This document shows positions 44,754-54,357 of a stretch of DNA of 64,000 bases, piece after piece. The notes beneath the pieces are model-generated. The model ran no database searches. It was not told the DNA's origin and was given only the letters and a program-made list of their open reading frames with translations. The translations under genes and the position numbers were made by a program. Position 1 is the first letter of the stretch, and each line of letters begins with the position of its first letter. Source of the stretch: Neisseria sp. (GTDB lineage Bacteria > Pseudomonadota > Gammaproteobacteria > Burkholderiales > Neisseriaceae); NCBI RefSeq assembly GCF_030523955.1, contig NZ_JAUNHL010000004.1, positions 1-64,000 on the forward strand, given 5' to 3'.

Positions 44754-44960
44754 TTACCTGTTTACTTGGCTGCCGATAACACCACCCAACGCGGCACCGC
44801 CTAAGGTAGAGCCCGTATCTTTACCGATCAGATTACCGGCCACACCGCCGATAACCGCACCGGTTGCAGTATTACGCTGCTGGGTGCTCATGCTTTCACA
44901 AGCGGTTAAAGAAGCGGCAACAGCGGCCAATGCGATGATTTTAGAAAAAGTTTTTTTCAT
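44754..44960 (-). CDS. Glycine-zipper lipoprotein (OsmB-like)
   Basis: 68 residues. Lipoprotein signal with lipobox LTAC (Cys21), then a 2TM glycine zipper: GAVIGGVAGNLIG and GSTLGGAALGGVIGS. Such proteins sit in the outer membrane and are often osmotically induced. A good AGGAG lies before the ATG. No operon partner. Confidence 0.8.
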   Translation of the reverse strand: MKKTFSKIIALAAVAASLTACESMSTQQRNTATGAVIGGVAGNLIGKDTGSTLGGAALGGVIGSQVNR

Positions 44961-45220
44961 GATTCACTCCTGTTTGGGGGTAGGTTAATACAAGAAAAGT
45001 CTGCCGTACTGCGAAGAAACAACATCGCAACCCGTGAATTTTACCCTCTTGTACCGAAGCTTAGATACAACCGTGTATATAAAAGTTTTACAGGTTTTTG
45101 TTAGCATTGCCTATCTTATTGCACTGATTTAGTCAGTTTGCACTTTTAGAAATCACCATGCGGTGTTGTACTCCCAAACAAACCTGCGCGTGCTTTTTCC
45201 ATAAGCGTTCTTTTTAGTTG
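44961..45220. other. Intergenic region before terC
   Basis: No gene, DUS or repeat seen. I searched for the manganese (yybP-ykoY) riboswitch motif that accompanies some TerC genes and did not find it. Confidence 0.4.
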
Positions 45221-45229
45221 TGGTAGAAT
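45221..45229 (+). promoter_or_regulatory. terC promoter, extended -10
   Basis: TGGTAGAAT is an extended -10 (TGn followed by TAGAAT). Leader of about 57 bases. Confidence 0.45.
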
Positions 45230-45292
45230 ACGCCCTCATTTTTTAACTATTAACTGTTTATATTACTTAATATTTTAAGAGGAATACACACT

Positions 45293-46276
45293 GTGAGCAC
45301 CCCTCCTTCCGTCGGATCGCCGTTATTTTACGGCGTTTTCTTTGTCGCGGTATTGATTATGATCGCTATTGATATGTTGTCGCTGAAAAAAAGCGGCGCC
45401 CATAAAGTTAGTGCCAAGGAAGCACTCGCTTGGTCCGTAGTGTGGGTGGCGGTTTCCTGCGCCTTTGGCGGCTGGCTGTATTGGGAAATCGGCCACAACC
45501 AAGCGCTGGGGCATCAACTTGCCACCCAAAAAGTCATGGAATATTTCACCGGCTACGTGTTGGAAAAGTCGCTGGCGGTCGATAACCTATTCGTATTCCT
45601 CATGATTTTCAGCTACTTCAAAGTTCCCCCGCAATACCAGCACCGAGTTCTGCTCTACGGCGTATTTGGTGCCATTATATTGCGGGCAATTATGGTGTTC
45701 ATCGGTGCGGTACTGGTCAGCGAATTCCAATGGGTACTTTACATCTTCGGCCTGTTTTTGGTTTATACCGGCATCAAAATGCTCAAGCACAACGATGATA
45801 ACAATGACGAAGCGGAATTTGCCCAAAATAAGATGCTGATTTGGTTGCAAAAACACATCCGCGTCAGCAACCAATTGGACGGCGAAAAATTCTTCACCAT
45901 TGAAAACGGCAAGCGCATCGCCACCCCGCTTCTATTGGTGTTAATCATGGTGGAATTGTCCGACGTAGTATTTGCGGTCGATAGCATTCCCGCCATCTTT
46001 GCCGTTACCACCGACCCCTTTATCGTGCTGACTTCCAACATTTTTGCCATTCTCGGCCTGCGTGCCATGTATTTCCTGTTGGCCGACATTGCCGACCGCT
46101 TTGTATTCCTGCATTATGGCTTGGCATTCGTACTGTGTTTTATCGGCATCAAAATGTTGATCATGATCTGGGATATCCATATCCCGGTAGCCGCATCCTT
46201 GGCCGTGGTATTCGGCGCACTGGGCGTATCCATCATGATTTCGCTGTTATATAACCGCAAAAACGGCCGGTCATAA
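45293..46276 (+). CDS. TerC-family membrane protein
   Basis: 327 residues with GTG start at 45293 behind AAGAGGA. About eight membrane helices; the paired acidic motifs EKSLAVDNLFVFL and VELSDVVFAVDSIPA are diagnostic of TerC/Alx proteins. Members export manganese or support membrane-protein metalation in other bacteria; that role here is inference. A DUS terminator follows. Confidence 0.88.
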   Translation: MSTPPSVGSPLFYGVFFVAVLIMIAIDMLSLKKSGAHKVSAKEALAWSVVWVAVSCAFGGWLYWEIGHNQALGHQLATQKVMEYFTGYVLEKSLAVDNLFVFLMIFSYFKVPPQYQHRVLLYGVFGAIILRAIMVFIGAVLVSEFQWVLYIFGLFLVYTGIKMLKHNDDNNDEAEFAQNKMLIWLQKHIRVSNQLDGEKFFTIENGKRIATPLLLVLIMVELSDVVFAVDSIPAIFAVTTDPFIVLTSNIFAILGLRAMYFLLADIADRFVFLHYGLAFVLCFIGIKMLIMIWDIHIPVAASLAVVFGALGVSIMISLLYNRKNGRS

Positions 46277-46306
46277 ATACATTATTGATTACCGGATAAA
46301 TCCCTG

Positions 46307-46335
46307 ATGCCTGTCTGAAAAATTCAGACAGGCAT
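46307..46335 (+). terminator. Inverted DUS pair, terC terminator
   Basis: ATGCCTGTCTGAA and its complement with a 3-base loop, then TTTTTT. Confidence 0.75.
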
Positions 46336-46500
46336 TTTTTGCAACCCCATATTATCCGCCCTATCCGTTGTAAAACTGCTGCTGAAACACTTCAGTTTAT
46401 TCATGCCGAAATAACACTTGTACACACGTGAATCCCTTTATTTCCAGGCCTGCACTCCATTTCACCGCCGGAATTTTTCTATTTCGCAACAGCCTCCAGA

Positions 46501-46529
46501 TTGAATAGATTCGATTAACACGGTAAACT
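46501..46529 (+). promoter_or_regulatory. minCDE-oxyR promoter
   Basis: TTGAAT (46501-46506) and TAAACT (46524-46529), spacer 17, 36 bases before minC. Confidence 0.5.
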
Positions 46530-46565
46530 TCGGCTATTTAAAAATTTTATGGTAGTGATTCAAAT

Positions 46566-47345
46566 ATGAGCTCCGTTTTCGACATGAAATCTGCTCGTCT
46601 GGATGCCCTTGCACTACAGCTGCACACCGACAGCCTCAGTGAACTGGATAAGGCATTAAGACAGCGTCTCGACCAATATAAAGAGCTGAATATGCCGATC
46701 GTGCTCGACGTACAAGACTTCAACGATCCCGCCGAACTCAATGTCGGCGGTATTGCTTCCGTCATCCGCAGCTGCGGCCTTGCCTTGGCAGGCCTGCGTC
46801 ATTCGGACGACATCTGGGAGGCCGTTGCAAAAAAACACGGTCTGCCGTTCAGCCATCCGGGCAACATAAACAGCGAAGCACCGGCAGCCAAAGCAGTCGA
46901 ACACTCAGCCGAACCGATAAACGCAGTAGAACCACCGAAGACGGCAGCTGCCGAAATGGCTACCGCCGAATCGCCAGCTGCCACACCGCAAGCCACCGTT
47001 ATCAGCCAACCGACCATTTTCATTTCCTCGCCCGTGCGTTCCGGCCAACAGGTATACGCCGAAAACGGTGATCTAATCGTTACCGGCATGGTCAGCAAAG
47101 GTGCGGAGTTGATTGCCGACGGCAACATTCATATTTACGGCCCGATGCGCGGCAGAGCGCTGGCCGGCGCCAACGGCAACCTCAACGCCCGCATTTTCAT
47201 CCATTCCATGCAGGCCGAGCTGGTTTCCGTAGCGGGTATCTACCGTACTTTCGAGCAAGATTTGCCTGTTCATTTGAATCACAAATCAGTACAAGTTTTC
47301 CTCCAAGACAACCGTTTGGTTATCAGTGCCATCGAAGCAGGTTAA
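46566..47345 (+). CDS. minC: Septum site-determining protein MinC
   Basis: Inhibits FtsZ assembly away from mid-cell, positioned by MinD. 259 residues: N-terminal FtsZ-interacting domain (1-100), an Ala/Glu/Pro-rich linker (about 105-150), then the C-terminal beta-helical domain ([48 protein letters not shown]) that binds MinD. No strong ribosome-binding site. First gene of minC-minD-minE-oxyR, the arrangement known from Neisseria. Confidence 0.94.
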   Translation: MSSVFDMKSARLDALALQLHTDSLSELDKALRQRLDQYKELNMPIVLDVQDFNDPAELNVGGIASVIRSCGLALAGLRHSDDIWEAVAKKHGLPFSHPGNINSEAPAAKAVEHSAEPINAVEPPKTAAAEMATAESPAATPQATVISQPTIFISSPVRSGQQVYAENGDLIVTGMVSKGAELIADGNIHIYGPMRGRALAGANGNLNARIFIHSMQAELVSVAGIYRTFEQDLPVHLNHKSVQVFLQDNRLVISAIEAG

Positions 47346-47422
47346 GCATGTTAGACTGATCCTATCGATACCCAAACCATTCATCTCTCTTTAATTATTT
47401 TGATTATTTAAAAGGAATCACC

Positions 47423-48235
47423 GTGTCAAAAATCATTGTAGTCACTTCAGGTAAAGGCGGCGTGGGCAAAACCACTACCAGCGCCAGCATTGCGACCGGC
47501 CTAGCCTTGCGCGGCCACAAAACCGCCGTAATCGACTTTGACGTCGGCCTGCGTAACCTCGACCTTATCATGGGCTGCGAACGCCGCGTGGTATACGACC
47601 TGATCAACGTTATCCAAGGCGAAGCCAATCTCAGCCAAGCGCTGATTAAAGACAAACATTGCGACAACCTCTTTATACTGCCCGCCTCGCAGACCCGCGA
47701 TAAAGAAGCGCTTACCCGTGAGGGCGTAGAAAAAGTGCTGACCGATCTGACCGAAAAAATGGGCTTCGAATTCGTGATTTGCGACTCGCCCGCCGGCATC
47801 GAAACCGGCGCCTTGATGGCTCTGTATTTTGCCGACGAAGCGATCATCACCACCAACCCCGAAGTATCCAGCGTACGCGACTCCGACCGCATTTTGGGCA
47901 TTTTGCAAAGCAAGAGCCGCAAAGCCGAACAAGGCGAAACCGTCAAAGAACACCTGCTGATTACCCGCTACTCTCCCGAACGCGTGGAAAAAGGCGAAAT
48001 GTTGTCGGTACAAGACATTCAAGACATCCTGCGTATTCCGTTAATCGGCGTCATTCCCGAATCGCAAAACGTACTGCAAGCATCCAATGCCGGTTCACCA
48101 GTGATCCACCAGCAGGATGCAATCGCTGCCGAAGCCTATAAAGACGTGATTTCCCGCCTGTTGGGCGAGAACCGCGAAATGCGCTTCCTAGACGCCGAGA
48201 AAAAAGGCTTCTTCAAACGCCTGTTCGGAGGTTAA
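47423..48235 (+). CDS. minD: Septum site-determining ATPase MinD
   Basis: Membrane-cycling ATPase that carries MinC to the membrane. 270 residues with GTG start behind AAGGA. Deviant Walker A motif KGGVGKTT at 11-18, with the intermonomer lysine; DFDVGLRNLD; and a C-terminal amphipathic membrane-targeting helix (KKGFFKRLFGG). Followed by minE after three bases. Confidence 0.97.
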   Translation: MSKIIVVTSGKGGVGKTTTSASIATGLALRGHKTAVIDFDVGLRNLDLIMGCERRVVYDLINVIQGEANLSQALIKDKHCDNLFILPASQTRDKEALTREGVEKVLTDLTEKMGFEFVICDSPAGIETGALMALYFADEAIITTNPEVSSVRDSDRILGILQSKSRKAEQGETVKEHLLITRYSPERVEKGEMLSVQDIQDILRIPLIGVIPESQNVLQASNAGSPVIHQQDAIAAEAYKDVISRLLGENREMRFLDAEKKGFFKRLFGG

Positions 48236-48238
48236 GCC

Positions 48239-48502
48239 ATGTCATTAATGGATATCCTGTTCGGCCGCAAACAGAAAACCGCCGATGTCGCCCGCGACCG
48301 CCTGCAAATCATCATTGCCCAAGAGCGTGTGAAGGCTCAGGCGCCGGATTACCTGCCGACATTGCAGAAGGAATTGTTGCAAGTGTTGTCGAAGTACGTT
48401 CATGTTTCACTGGAAGACATCCGCATTTCGCAAGAAAAACAAAACGGCTTGGATGTACTCGAACTGAACATTACTCTGCCGGAACAGAAAAAAGAAGACT
48501 GA
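48239..48502 (+). CDS. minE: Cell division topological specificity factor MinE
   Basis: 87 residues. Drives MinD off the membrane and so creates the oscillation. N-terminal membrane and MinD-contact segment ([28 protein letters not shown]) and the C-terminal topological domain. CGGAGG at the end of minD is its ribosome-binding site. Confidence 0.95.
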   Translation: MSLMDILFGRKQKTADVARDRLQIIIAQERVKAQAPDYLPTLQKELLQVLSKYVHVSLEDIRISQEKQNGLDVLELNITLPEQKKED

Positions 48503-48506
48503 TGCC

Positions 48507-49433
48507 ATGACCTTGACCGAGTTACGCTACATCGTAGCAGTCGCCCAAGAACGCCATTTCGGGCGTGCTGCTCAGCGCTGCTTTGTCAGCCAGCCGACTC
48601 TTTCCATCGCCATCAAAAAGCTGGAAGAGGAGCTTTCGGTGTCTCTGTTTGACCGCAGCAGCAATGAGGTGATCACTACTGAAGCGGGAACACGGATTAT
48701 CGCGCAGGCTCGTCGCGTGCTGGAAGAAGCCGATCGAATCAAACATTTGGCCACCGAAGAGCAGAATGAATTGGAAGGCGCGTTCAAACTGGGGCTGATT
48801 TTTACCGTGGCTCCCTATCTGCTGCCCAAGCTGATTTTTTCCCTGCGTGCCAACGCACCGAAAATGCCGTTGATGCTGGAAGAAAACTATACCCACGTGC
48901 TCACCGAATCGCTCAAGCGGGGCGATTTGGATGCGATCGTGATTGCCGAACCCTTTCACGAGCCGGGCGTAGTGACGACTCCTTTGTACGACGAACCTTT
49001 CTTCGTGATTGTACCCAAAGGGCATCCTTTTGAAGAGCTGGATTCGGTTACCACCTCGCAATTGTCGGAAGAACAAGTCTTGCTGTTAACCGAGGGCAAC
49101 TGTCTGCGCGATCAAGTTTTGGAAAGCTGTTCGGAGCTGGCTGCCCGCCAGAAAATCCTCGGTCTCACCAATACTTTGCAAGGCAGCTCCATCAACACCG
49201 TACGACACATGGTTGCCAGCGGTTTGGGCATCAGCATTTTGCCTGCCACCGCCTTAACCGAAAACGATCATATGCTGTTTAGCATTATTCCGTTTACGGA
49301 CAATGCGCCCCAGCGGCGTATCGCCTTGGCTTACCGCCGAAACTTCGTACGCCCCAAAGCGCTCAATGCCATTCGTCAGGCGATTTTGTCGTCGCAACTG
49401 GCCGGAGTCAGCTTTATCAAAGAAAAAGAATAA
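48507..49433 (+). CDS. oxyR: Hydrogen-peroxide regulator OxyR
   Basis: LysR-type regulator sensing peroxide. 308 residues. N-terminal helix-turn-helix (LRYIVAVAQERHFGRAAQRC, SQPTLSIAIKKLEEEL). The redox pair Cys199 and Cys208 (GNCLRDQVLESC) keeps exactly the E. coli spacing and numbering. Four bases after minE, so it is cotranscribed with the min genes. Its usual targets (catalase) are not in the window. Confidence 0.95.
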   Translation: MTLTELRYIVAVAQERHFGRAAQRCFVSQPTLSIAIKKLEEELSVSLFDRSSNEVITTEAGTRIIAQARRVLEEADRIKHLATEEQNELEGAFKLGLIFTVAPYLLPKLIFSLRANAPKMPLMLEENYTHVLTESLKRGDLDAIVIAEPFHEPGVVTTPLYDEPFFVIVPKGHPFEELDSVTTSQLSEEQVLLLTEGNCLRDQVLESCSELAARQKILGLTNTLQGSSINTVRHMVASGLGISILPATALTENDHMLFSIIPFTDNAPQRRIALAYRRNFVRPKALNAIRQAILSSQLAGVSFIKEKE

Positions 49434-49571
49434 AATAGAACCATCAATATCTGGCAACAGACTCTAGTCAACCGATAGCTGATTCAATCAGCAGCAAAAC
49501 TGATGTGCTTCAATTCAAGCACAATCCGGGCACAGCAAAGCTGTTATTAAACCTAGTAGCATTTACTTCAA

Positions 49572-49602
49572 ATGCCTGTCTGAAAAGCTTTCAGACAGGC
49601 AT
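49572..49602. terminator. Inverted DUS pair behind oxyR
   Basis: ATGCCTGTCTGAAAAG with a complementary reverse copy, followed by TTTTTT; it also ends the convergent membrane-protein gene. Confidence 0.75.
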
Positions 49603-49619
49603 TTTTTCATCAGGGTTAT

Positions 49620-50153
49620 TTAGCGGGCTTTTTCATCCTGCTGCACCACAACCGGCTCCAGCATATCCGGTGGTAACGCCGCCTGCCGTTTGCTCAATCG
49701 ATACCAACCAAACAAACGCAATACGCACAACGCAGCAATCAAAGGCTGGCACATCGCCGCTGCCAAATAGCGCGGGTTGTCGAAAGAAACCGTTTGACGG
49801 CCGCCCAGCAAACCGATAAACGCCCAAAGCCATTCCCATACGGAAGGTAGCGAGAATGCCAATACCGCCAACAAGCCCAAAGTACTGAATATGCCTATCT
49901 TCATAGCATAGCCGCGCAACACCGTGCAGTTAAGCCGCAACAATACCAGCAAGCCGAAGCCAATAATTAATATCATGCCGCCGTTAGCCAGCACTTGCAG
50001 GCCGTCAAACGCAATCTGCGGTGCCACCGGCAAACCGTCTTTTGGCAATTCCTGTTGGTTCAAACTCCAACTTTTAGCGATATTGGCCGAGAAGCCGTAA
50101 AGCATGTCTGCCAGCATCACCCATACCGGCAACGACCATAAAATCCGTTTCAT
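49620..50153 (-). CDS. Membrane protein of unknown function
   Basis: 177 residues from ATG 50153, which follows GAGGTGG; a TTG five codons earlier overlaps that site and is unlikely. Four hydrophobic segments (about 5-25, 55-80, 90-115, 130-155), with a periplasmic-type loop (KSWSLNQQELPKDGLPVAP) after the first. The arrangement resembles DUF2975-type proteins loosely; no family is claimed. Confidence 0.6.
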   Translation of the reverse strand: MKRILWSLPVWVMLADMLYGFSANIAKSWSLNQQELPKDGLPVAPQIAFDGLQVLANGGMILIIGFGLLVLLRLNCTVLRGYAMKIGIFSTLGLLAVLAFSLPSVWEWLWAFIGLLGGRQTVSFDNPRYLAAAMCQPLIAALCVLRLFGWYRLSKRQAALPPDMLEPVVVQQDEKAR

Positions 50154-50374
50154 TGTTTTCCACCTCAATATTGGCGGATGAGTTTACCACTTTCCTGCGT
50201 GACGGTATCCATAGTTGTGAAAATTATCTGCAAGGCATCAAACAATCGATTCGGATACCCTCTTTTCACGGTTATTTTCTTGAATAAAACTCTAACTTAT
50301 CTGCAAAATCAACATAAATACAACGATTCGGCGGTTGATGTTATCGCCCAATGTAAAAAGCGATACAAAATATT
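50154..50374. other. Intergenic region before fadL
   Basis: AT-rich DNA between divergent genes. A 73-codon frame in it lacks a ribosome-binding site and is not protein-like. Confidence 0.4.
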
Positions 50375-50402
50375 TTGCCAAATAAATGATTGCTTATAGA
50401 AT
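50375..50402 (+). promoter_or_regulatory. fadL promoter
   Basis: TTGCCA (50375-50380) and TAGAAT (50397-50402), spacer 16; leader of about 80 bases. Confidence 0.5.
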
Positions 50403-50487
50403 CGAGTCCCTACACTAATTACTACCGTTAATGGTTCGGGCCAAGCGCCCTTTTCTCCTTTCGACACAATAACAGGACTCGTCCCGC

Positions 50488-51849
50488 ATGAACTCCCTTC
50501 CCAAGTACACCAGCTTATTTCTCGGCATTTTTGCCCTTATGCAAGGTGCTTATGCTTCCGGCTACCATTTCGGCACGCAATCGGTTTCTGCCCAAGGCAC
50601 TGCCAACTCCTCCGCTGCCGAAGCCGACGATGCTTCCACTTTGTTCTACAACCCGGCAGGTTTGTCCAAATTAGAAGGCAACCAAATCAGCGCCGCCATT
50701 AATCTGGTGATGCCCAAGGTCGAGTATGAGAACGCATCGGCCACTTATACCGGCGGAGGCTCCGTGCCCGGCTCTACCAGTGGCGACATGGCCAAAAGTT
50801 TGGTTGCCGCTCCCCATCTTTACGGTGCTTATCATCTCAACGACCATTTTACCGTGGGTTTGGGCATGTATATCCCCTTTGGTTCCGGCACCGATTACGA
50901 CCAAGATTCTGTTTTGCGCTACAACCTGAATAAAACCGAGCTGACCACCGTTGCCATCGAACCGGCACTCTCTTACAAAATCAACGACAAACATTCGGTA
51001 GCGGTCGGTGCGATTGCCCAACACGCCGACGTGAAACTGCGTAAATATGCCGACTGGGGTTCGCGCCTCGGTGCCAGCGGCTATGCCGACGGAGCCGGCA
51101 ATGTCAAGCTGGATGACTGGGGATACGGTTACCATTTAGGCTGGCTGTGGGACATCAACGAACAAGCGCGTATCGGCGTGAACTACCGCTCCAAGGTCAA
51201 ACACAATCTGAAAGGCGAGGCGGAATGGAGCGCAGTCGACTCGGTTGCGCGGCAATACAGCCGAGCCATCCAAGCTACGGTTGCGCAAGGCGGCAGCGGC
51301 TATGTACCGCAGGAAGACGCCTCTCTCGACATCGTTACCCCCGAATCGCTGTCGGTACACGGCATGTACCGCGCCACGCCCAAGCTGAAACTGTTCGGCG
51401 ATATTACTTGGACGCGCCACTCGCGTTTCAACGAAGCCCATCTGAATTTCGCCAATGAAAAGCGCACCTTAAGCGGCGCATTGAGTAACGAAACCGTGAT
51501 TTACCCCAACTGGCGCAACACCTATAAAATCGGCATCGGCGCCTCTTACCAATACAGCCAGCCCCTGCAACTGCGCGGCGGCATCGCATTCGACCAATCA
51601 CCGGTGCGCTCCGCTGACGAACGCCTGGCCACCCTACCCGACGCCAACCGCCTGTGGCTCTCCTTGGGCGCCAAATACGATTTCAACCGCAAACACAGCG
51701 TCGATATCGCCTACAGCCATATCCACATCAATGACTCCAACGCCAACATCAAAGGCGGCACCACGTATGTAGACAGCAACGTCACCAGCCGCGCCAGCTA
51801 CACCAGCTCCGCCAACATTCTCGGCCTGCAATACAATTACCGCTTCTAA
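50488..51849 (+). CDS. FadL-family outer-membrane transporter
   Basis: 453 residues. Signal peptide cleaved after about residue 23 (GAYA-SGYHF), then the FadL hatch region with DDASTLFYNPAGLSKL and a beta-barrel ending in an aromatic residue (YNYRF). Family members carry long-chain fatty acids or hydrophobic aromatics across the outer membrane. The aromatic-acid cluster begins 3.4 kb downstream, but no direct link is shown. Two DUS pairs follow. Confidence 0.88.
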   Translation: MNSLPKYTSLFLGIFALMQGAYASGYHFGTQSVSAQGTANSSAAEADDASTLFYNPAGLSKLEGNQISAAINLVMPKVEYENASATYTGGGSVPGSTSGDMAKSLVAAPHLYGAYHLNDHFTVGLGMYIPFGSGTDYDQDSVLRYNLNKTELTTVAIEPALSYKINDKHSVAVGAIAQHADVKLRKYADWGSRLGASGYADGAGNVKLDDWGYGYHLGWLWDINEQARIGVNYRSKVKHNLKGEAEWSAVDSVARQYSRAIQATVAQGGSGYVPQEDASLDIVTPESLSVHGMYRATPKLKLFGDITWTRHSRFNEAHLNFANEKRTLSGALSNETVIYPNWRNTYKIGIGASYQYSQPLQLRGGIAFDQSPVRSADERLATLPDANRLWLSLGAKYDFNRKHSVDIAYSHIHINDSNANIKGGTTYVDSNVTSRASYTSSANILGLQYNYRF

Positions 51850-51861
51850 ACTTACCGATAA

Positions 51862-51902
51862 ATGCCTGTCTGAAAAAAGAAAACTTTCTTTCAGACAGGC
51901 AT
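51862..51902 (+). terminator. Inverted DUS pair, fadL terminator
   Basis: ATGCCTGTCTGAAA pairs with its reverse copy; the inner GAAA/TTTC bases extend the stem. Confidence 0.7.
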
Positions 51903-51920
51903 ATTGCCGACCATCCGACA

Positions 51921-51956
51921 ATGCCTGTCTGAAAGCAAACCGTTTCAGACAGGCAT
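51921..51956. terminator. Second inverted DUS pair, before pyrB
   Basis: ATGCCTGTCTGAAA / TTTCAGACAGGCAT, 8-base loop, only 7 bases before the extended -10 of pyrB. Confidence 0.6.
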
Positions 51957-51963
51957 GGTTTTA

Positions 51964-51972
51964 TGCGATAAT
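51964..51972 (+). promoter_or_regulatory. pyrBI promoter, extended -10
   Basis: TGCGATAAT (TGn plus GATAAT). The leader holds complementary AAGCCCG (51985-51991) and CGGGCTT (52031-52037) but no U tract, so attenuation of the E. coli kind is not evident. Confidence 0.45.
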
Positions 51973-52061
51973 TCCTTCCGGAAAAAGCCCGACGGTTTTC
52001 CATGTTGGATTCAGCGCACAGCCTTTCACCCGGGCTTCCCAGCCACCCCAGGGACGACATT

Positions 52062-52982
52062 ATGGCCAATTTACTCTACCGACAAAACCTCATCTCGATA
52101 GCCGACTTGAGCACCCCGCAGCTTGAATTACTGCTCAACACTGCGCTCAAACTCAAAGCCGAGCCGCGCAGTGATTTGCTCGAAGGCAAGCTCATCGGCT
52201 CCTGCTTTTTCGAGCCTTCCACCCGTACCCGCCTGTCATTCGAAACCGCCGTACAGCGTTTGGGCGGTAAAGTAATCGGCTTTGCCGACGGTGCCAACAC
52301 CAGCGCCAAAAAAGGCGAAACGCTGGCCGATACCGCCCGCATCATCTCCAGCTACACCGATGCCATCATCCAACGCCATCCTAAAGACGGCGCCGCCCGC
52401 GTGTTAGCCGAATTCTCCAAAGTGCCGGTGATTAATGCCGGCGACGGCACCAACCAACACCCCAGCCAAACCCTGCTCGATTTGGTCAGCATTTATGAAA
52501 CCCAAGGCACGCTTCACGGCTTGAACATCGCCATGGCCGGTGATTTAAAATACGGCCGTACCGTGCATTCGCTGGCACAGGCACTCAAGCGCTGGGGCTG
52601 CGAATTTGCCTTTGTTTCGCCGCCCAGCCTGGCCATGCCCTCCTACATCACCGAAGAATTGGACGAGGCCGGCTGCCGCTACCACATTTTCAGCAGTTTG
52701 GAAGAAGCAGCCGAATGGGCCGATATCCTCTACATGACCCGCGTGCAGCGCGAACGCTTTGACGAACAGGAATTCGCCAAAATCCAAGGCAAATTTAATC
52801 TGGACGCTTCCATGTTATCCAATGCAAAAGCCAATTTGCGCGTATTGCACCCGTTGCCGCGCGTCGATGAAATCCATCCCGATGTCGACGATACTCCCTA
52901 CGCCTATTATTTCCAGCAGGCCACCAACGGCGTCTACGCCCGTCAGGCCATTTTATCGCTGATACTCAACGAAGAAGTCTGA
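52062..52982 (+). CDS. pyrB: Aspartate carbamoyltransferase catalytic chain
   Basis: Joins carbamoyl phosphate and aspartate, the committed step of pyrimidine synthesis. 306 residues from ATG 52062, the family's usual length; an in-frame ATG at 52002 would add 20 unrelated residues. Carbamoyl-phosphate loop [43 protein letters not shown]. Followed after 13 bases by the regulatory chain gene. Confidence 0.95.
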   Translation: MANLLYRQNLISIADLSTPQLELLLNTALKLKAEPRSDLLEGKLIGSCFFEPSTRTRLSFETAVQRLGGKVIGFADGANTSAKKGETLADTARIISSYTDAIIQRHPKDGAARVLAEFSKVPVINAGDGTNQHPSQTLLDLVSIYETQGTLHGLNIAMAGDLKYGRTVHSLAQALKRWGCEFAFVSPPSLAMPSYITEELDEAGCRYHIFSSLEEAAEWADILYMTRVQRERFDEQEFAKIQGKFNLDASMLSNAKANLRVLHPLPRVDEIHPDVDDTPYAYYFQQATNGVYARQAILSLILNEEV

Positions 52983-52995
52983 AGGGCCGCCCATC

Positions 52996-53454
52996 ATGAA
53001 TGCCAAACAATTAAGCGTCGAAGCCATCGAAACCGGCACCGTTATCGACCACATCCCCGCCGGCCTCGGCCTCTCCATCCTCAACCAATTCAAACTGCTC
53101 GATTACGGCAGCGCAGTAACGGTGGGGTTTAACCTGCCAAGCAAAACGCAAGGCAGCAAAGACATCATCAAAATCAAAGAAGTGCTGTTTGACGAAAAAT
53201 CAGCCAATCGCTTGGCACTGTTCGCGCCCGAAGCCACGGTTAACCTGATTGAAAACTTTCGCGTAGTCCGCAAGCTGCATCTGAAAATGCCGGATACCAT
53301 CAGCGAAGTCTTCCGCTGCCCCAACTCCAACTGCGCCAGCCACGGAGAGCCGGTAAAAAGCCGTTTTTATGTACGCCAGCACCAAGGACAAACCCGGCTC
53401 AAATGCCATTACTGCGAAAAAACCTTTCCGCGCGAAGTAGTCACCGAGGCATGA
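52996..53454 (+). CDS. pyrI: Aspartate carbamoyltransferase regulatory chain
   Basis: 152 residues, as in E. coli. N-terminal allosteric nucleotide domain ([16 protein letters not shown]) and a C-terminal zinc domain with cysteines 108, 113, 137 and 140 (CPNSNC, CHYC). Binds ATP/CTP and forms the dodecamer with PyrB, giving feedback control of the pathway. Confidence 0.95.
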   Translation: MNAKQLSVEAIETGTVIDHIPAGLGLSILNQFKLLDYGSAVTVGFNLPSKTQGSKDIIKIKEVLFDEKSANRLALFAPEATVNLIENFRVVRKLHLKMPDTISEVFRCPNSNCASHGEPVKSRFYVRQHQGQTRLKCHYCEKTFPREVVTEA

Positions 53455-53575
53455 TAGTTTTATTCAATCCGCCGGTATTCCTTTCGATGAACCTTTGCGT
53501 ATCGGCATGGTCATAAGGTAAGGCAATTAAATTTCTCATATTGCATAATTAATTGACTGACTGTGGTACGGATTT

Positions 53576-54121
53576 ATGCATTCCCGTTTTTACAAACTGG
53601 TGGCGCCCGTTTTATACATCGCCATCTTCTTTATCGGATATTTTCTCGCATCGGCTTACGCACCTGCCAATTACAGCGTGCTGCACGACAACATCAGCGT
53701 GCTGGCCGCATTGGCTGCAGTGCCGGTGATGGCTTTATTCGCCTGGTTGGCGCTGAAACAGCGCGCGCAGGATTTTGACCGCCGCGCTGCCATGCGCCCC
53801 TTTTTGCATGTGGAAGTGATATCCGATCTGGGCAACAGCCTGCTGCTGGTATTGAGCAATGTCGGCCAAGATGGTGCCAAATACATCCGTTTATCCGACA
53901 TGGGCAGCAGCCCGATACCTTTTCTGCCCGATATGATTCAGCAATTACCGGTTAACGACCAATATTTTGCTTTAATCGAAAACCGCCCCGAACGTTCGCA
54001 ATCGTTTTTACTGATGGCGGAATATCAAGATTCGTCTGGCAACGCATGCAGCAATATTCTCAACATCGAGCTGCCCGCCCTGTCGGAGCAAGGCCAAACG
54101 GCTGCCGCGGTCCCGGCTTAA
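53576..54121 (+). CDS. Membrane-anchored protein of unknown function
   Basis: 181 residues. Two hydrophobic segments at about 8-28 and 42-62, then a soluble domain of about 115 residues (FLHVEVISDLGNSLLLVLSNVGQDGAKYIRL) with a beta-rich look. Weak ribosome-binding site. Neighbours give no clue. No family recognised. Just behind it lies a block of repeat relics. Confidence 0.6.
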   Translation: MHSRFYKLVAPVLYIAIFFIGYFLASAYAPANYSVLHDNISVLAALAAVPVMALFAWLALKQRAQDFDRRAAMRPFLHVEVISDLGNSLLLVLSNVGQDGAKYIRLSDMGSSPIPFLPDMIQQLPVNDQYFALIENRPERSQSFLLMAEYQDSSGNACSNILNIELPALSEQGQTAAAVPA

Positions 54122-54146
54122 ATGCCGCCACTCTAAACACCATGCT

Positions 54147-54352
54147 GAGAGCTTTGCAAAATCCCCTTTTACGGCAGATCTCTTCGTTGTACGCCGCCCG
54201 CTCGTTTGCCTATCTATCTGCCTGCACCCGCTGTGCTGCTATAGCGGATTAACGTAACTTTCGCTACGTTGTTGCAGCGCCTTGTATCGCAGTAATTAAA
54301 TCCGCTATAAGCCTCGAACTTCATCCGCATCTGAATATTTTGCAAAGGTCTC
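54147..54352. mobile_element. IS-end-bounded relic, copy 1 (206 bp)
   Basis: Begins GAGAGCTTTGCAAAATCCCC and ends ATTTTGCAAAGGTCTC, imperfect inverted ends. From memory these resemble ends of IS5-group elements of Neisseria (IS1106 type). No transposase coding is left. A shortened Correia-like repeat lies inside it at 54240-54309. Confidence 0.5.
54240..54309. repeat. Correia-like repeat, internally deleted (70 bp)
   Basis: Intact ends TATAGCGGATTAACGTAA and GTAATTAAATCCGCTATA, but the centre is reduced to about 35 bases (CGTTGTTGCAGCGCCTTGTA). Shorter than both known Neisseria size classes. Confidence 0.75.
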
Positions 54353-54357
54353 TGCCT

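Noticed and set aside
44961..45292. Manganese (yybP-ykoY) riboswitch before the TerC gene
   Set aside because: Conserved riboswitch blocks were not found.
50178..50399. 73-codon frame between the membrane protein gene and fadL
   Set aside because: No ribosome-binding site, overlaps the fadL promoter, composition not protein-like.
51985..52037. UTP-sensitive attenuator in the pyrBI leader
   Set aside because: A 7-bp complementarity exists, but there is no U tract and no closed leader peptide; the frame from 52002 runs into pyrB.
52002..52061. 20-residue N-terminal extension of PyrB
   Set aside because: The 306-residue form from 52062 has the usual length and start; the extra residues are unrelated.
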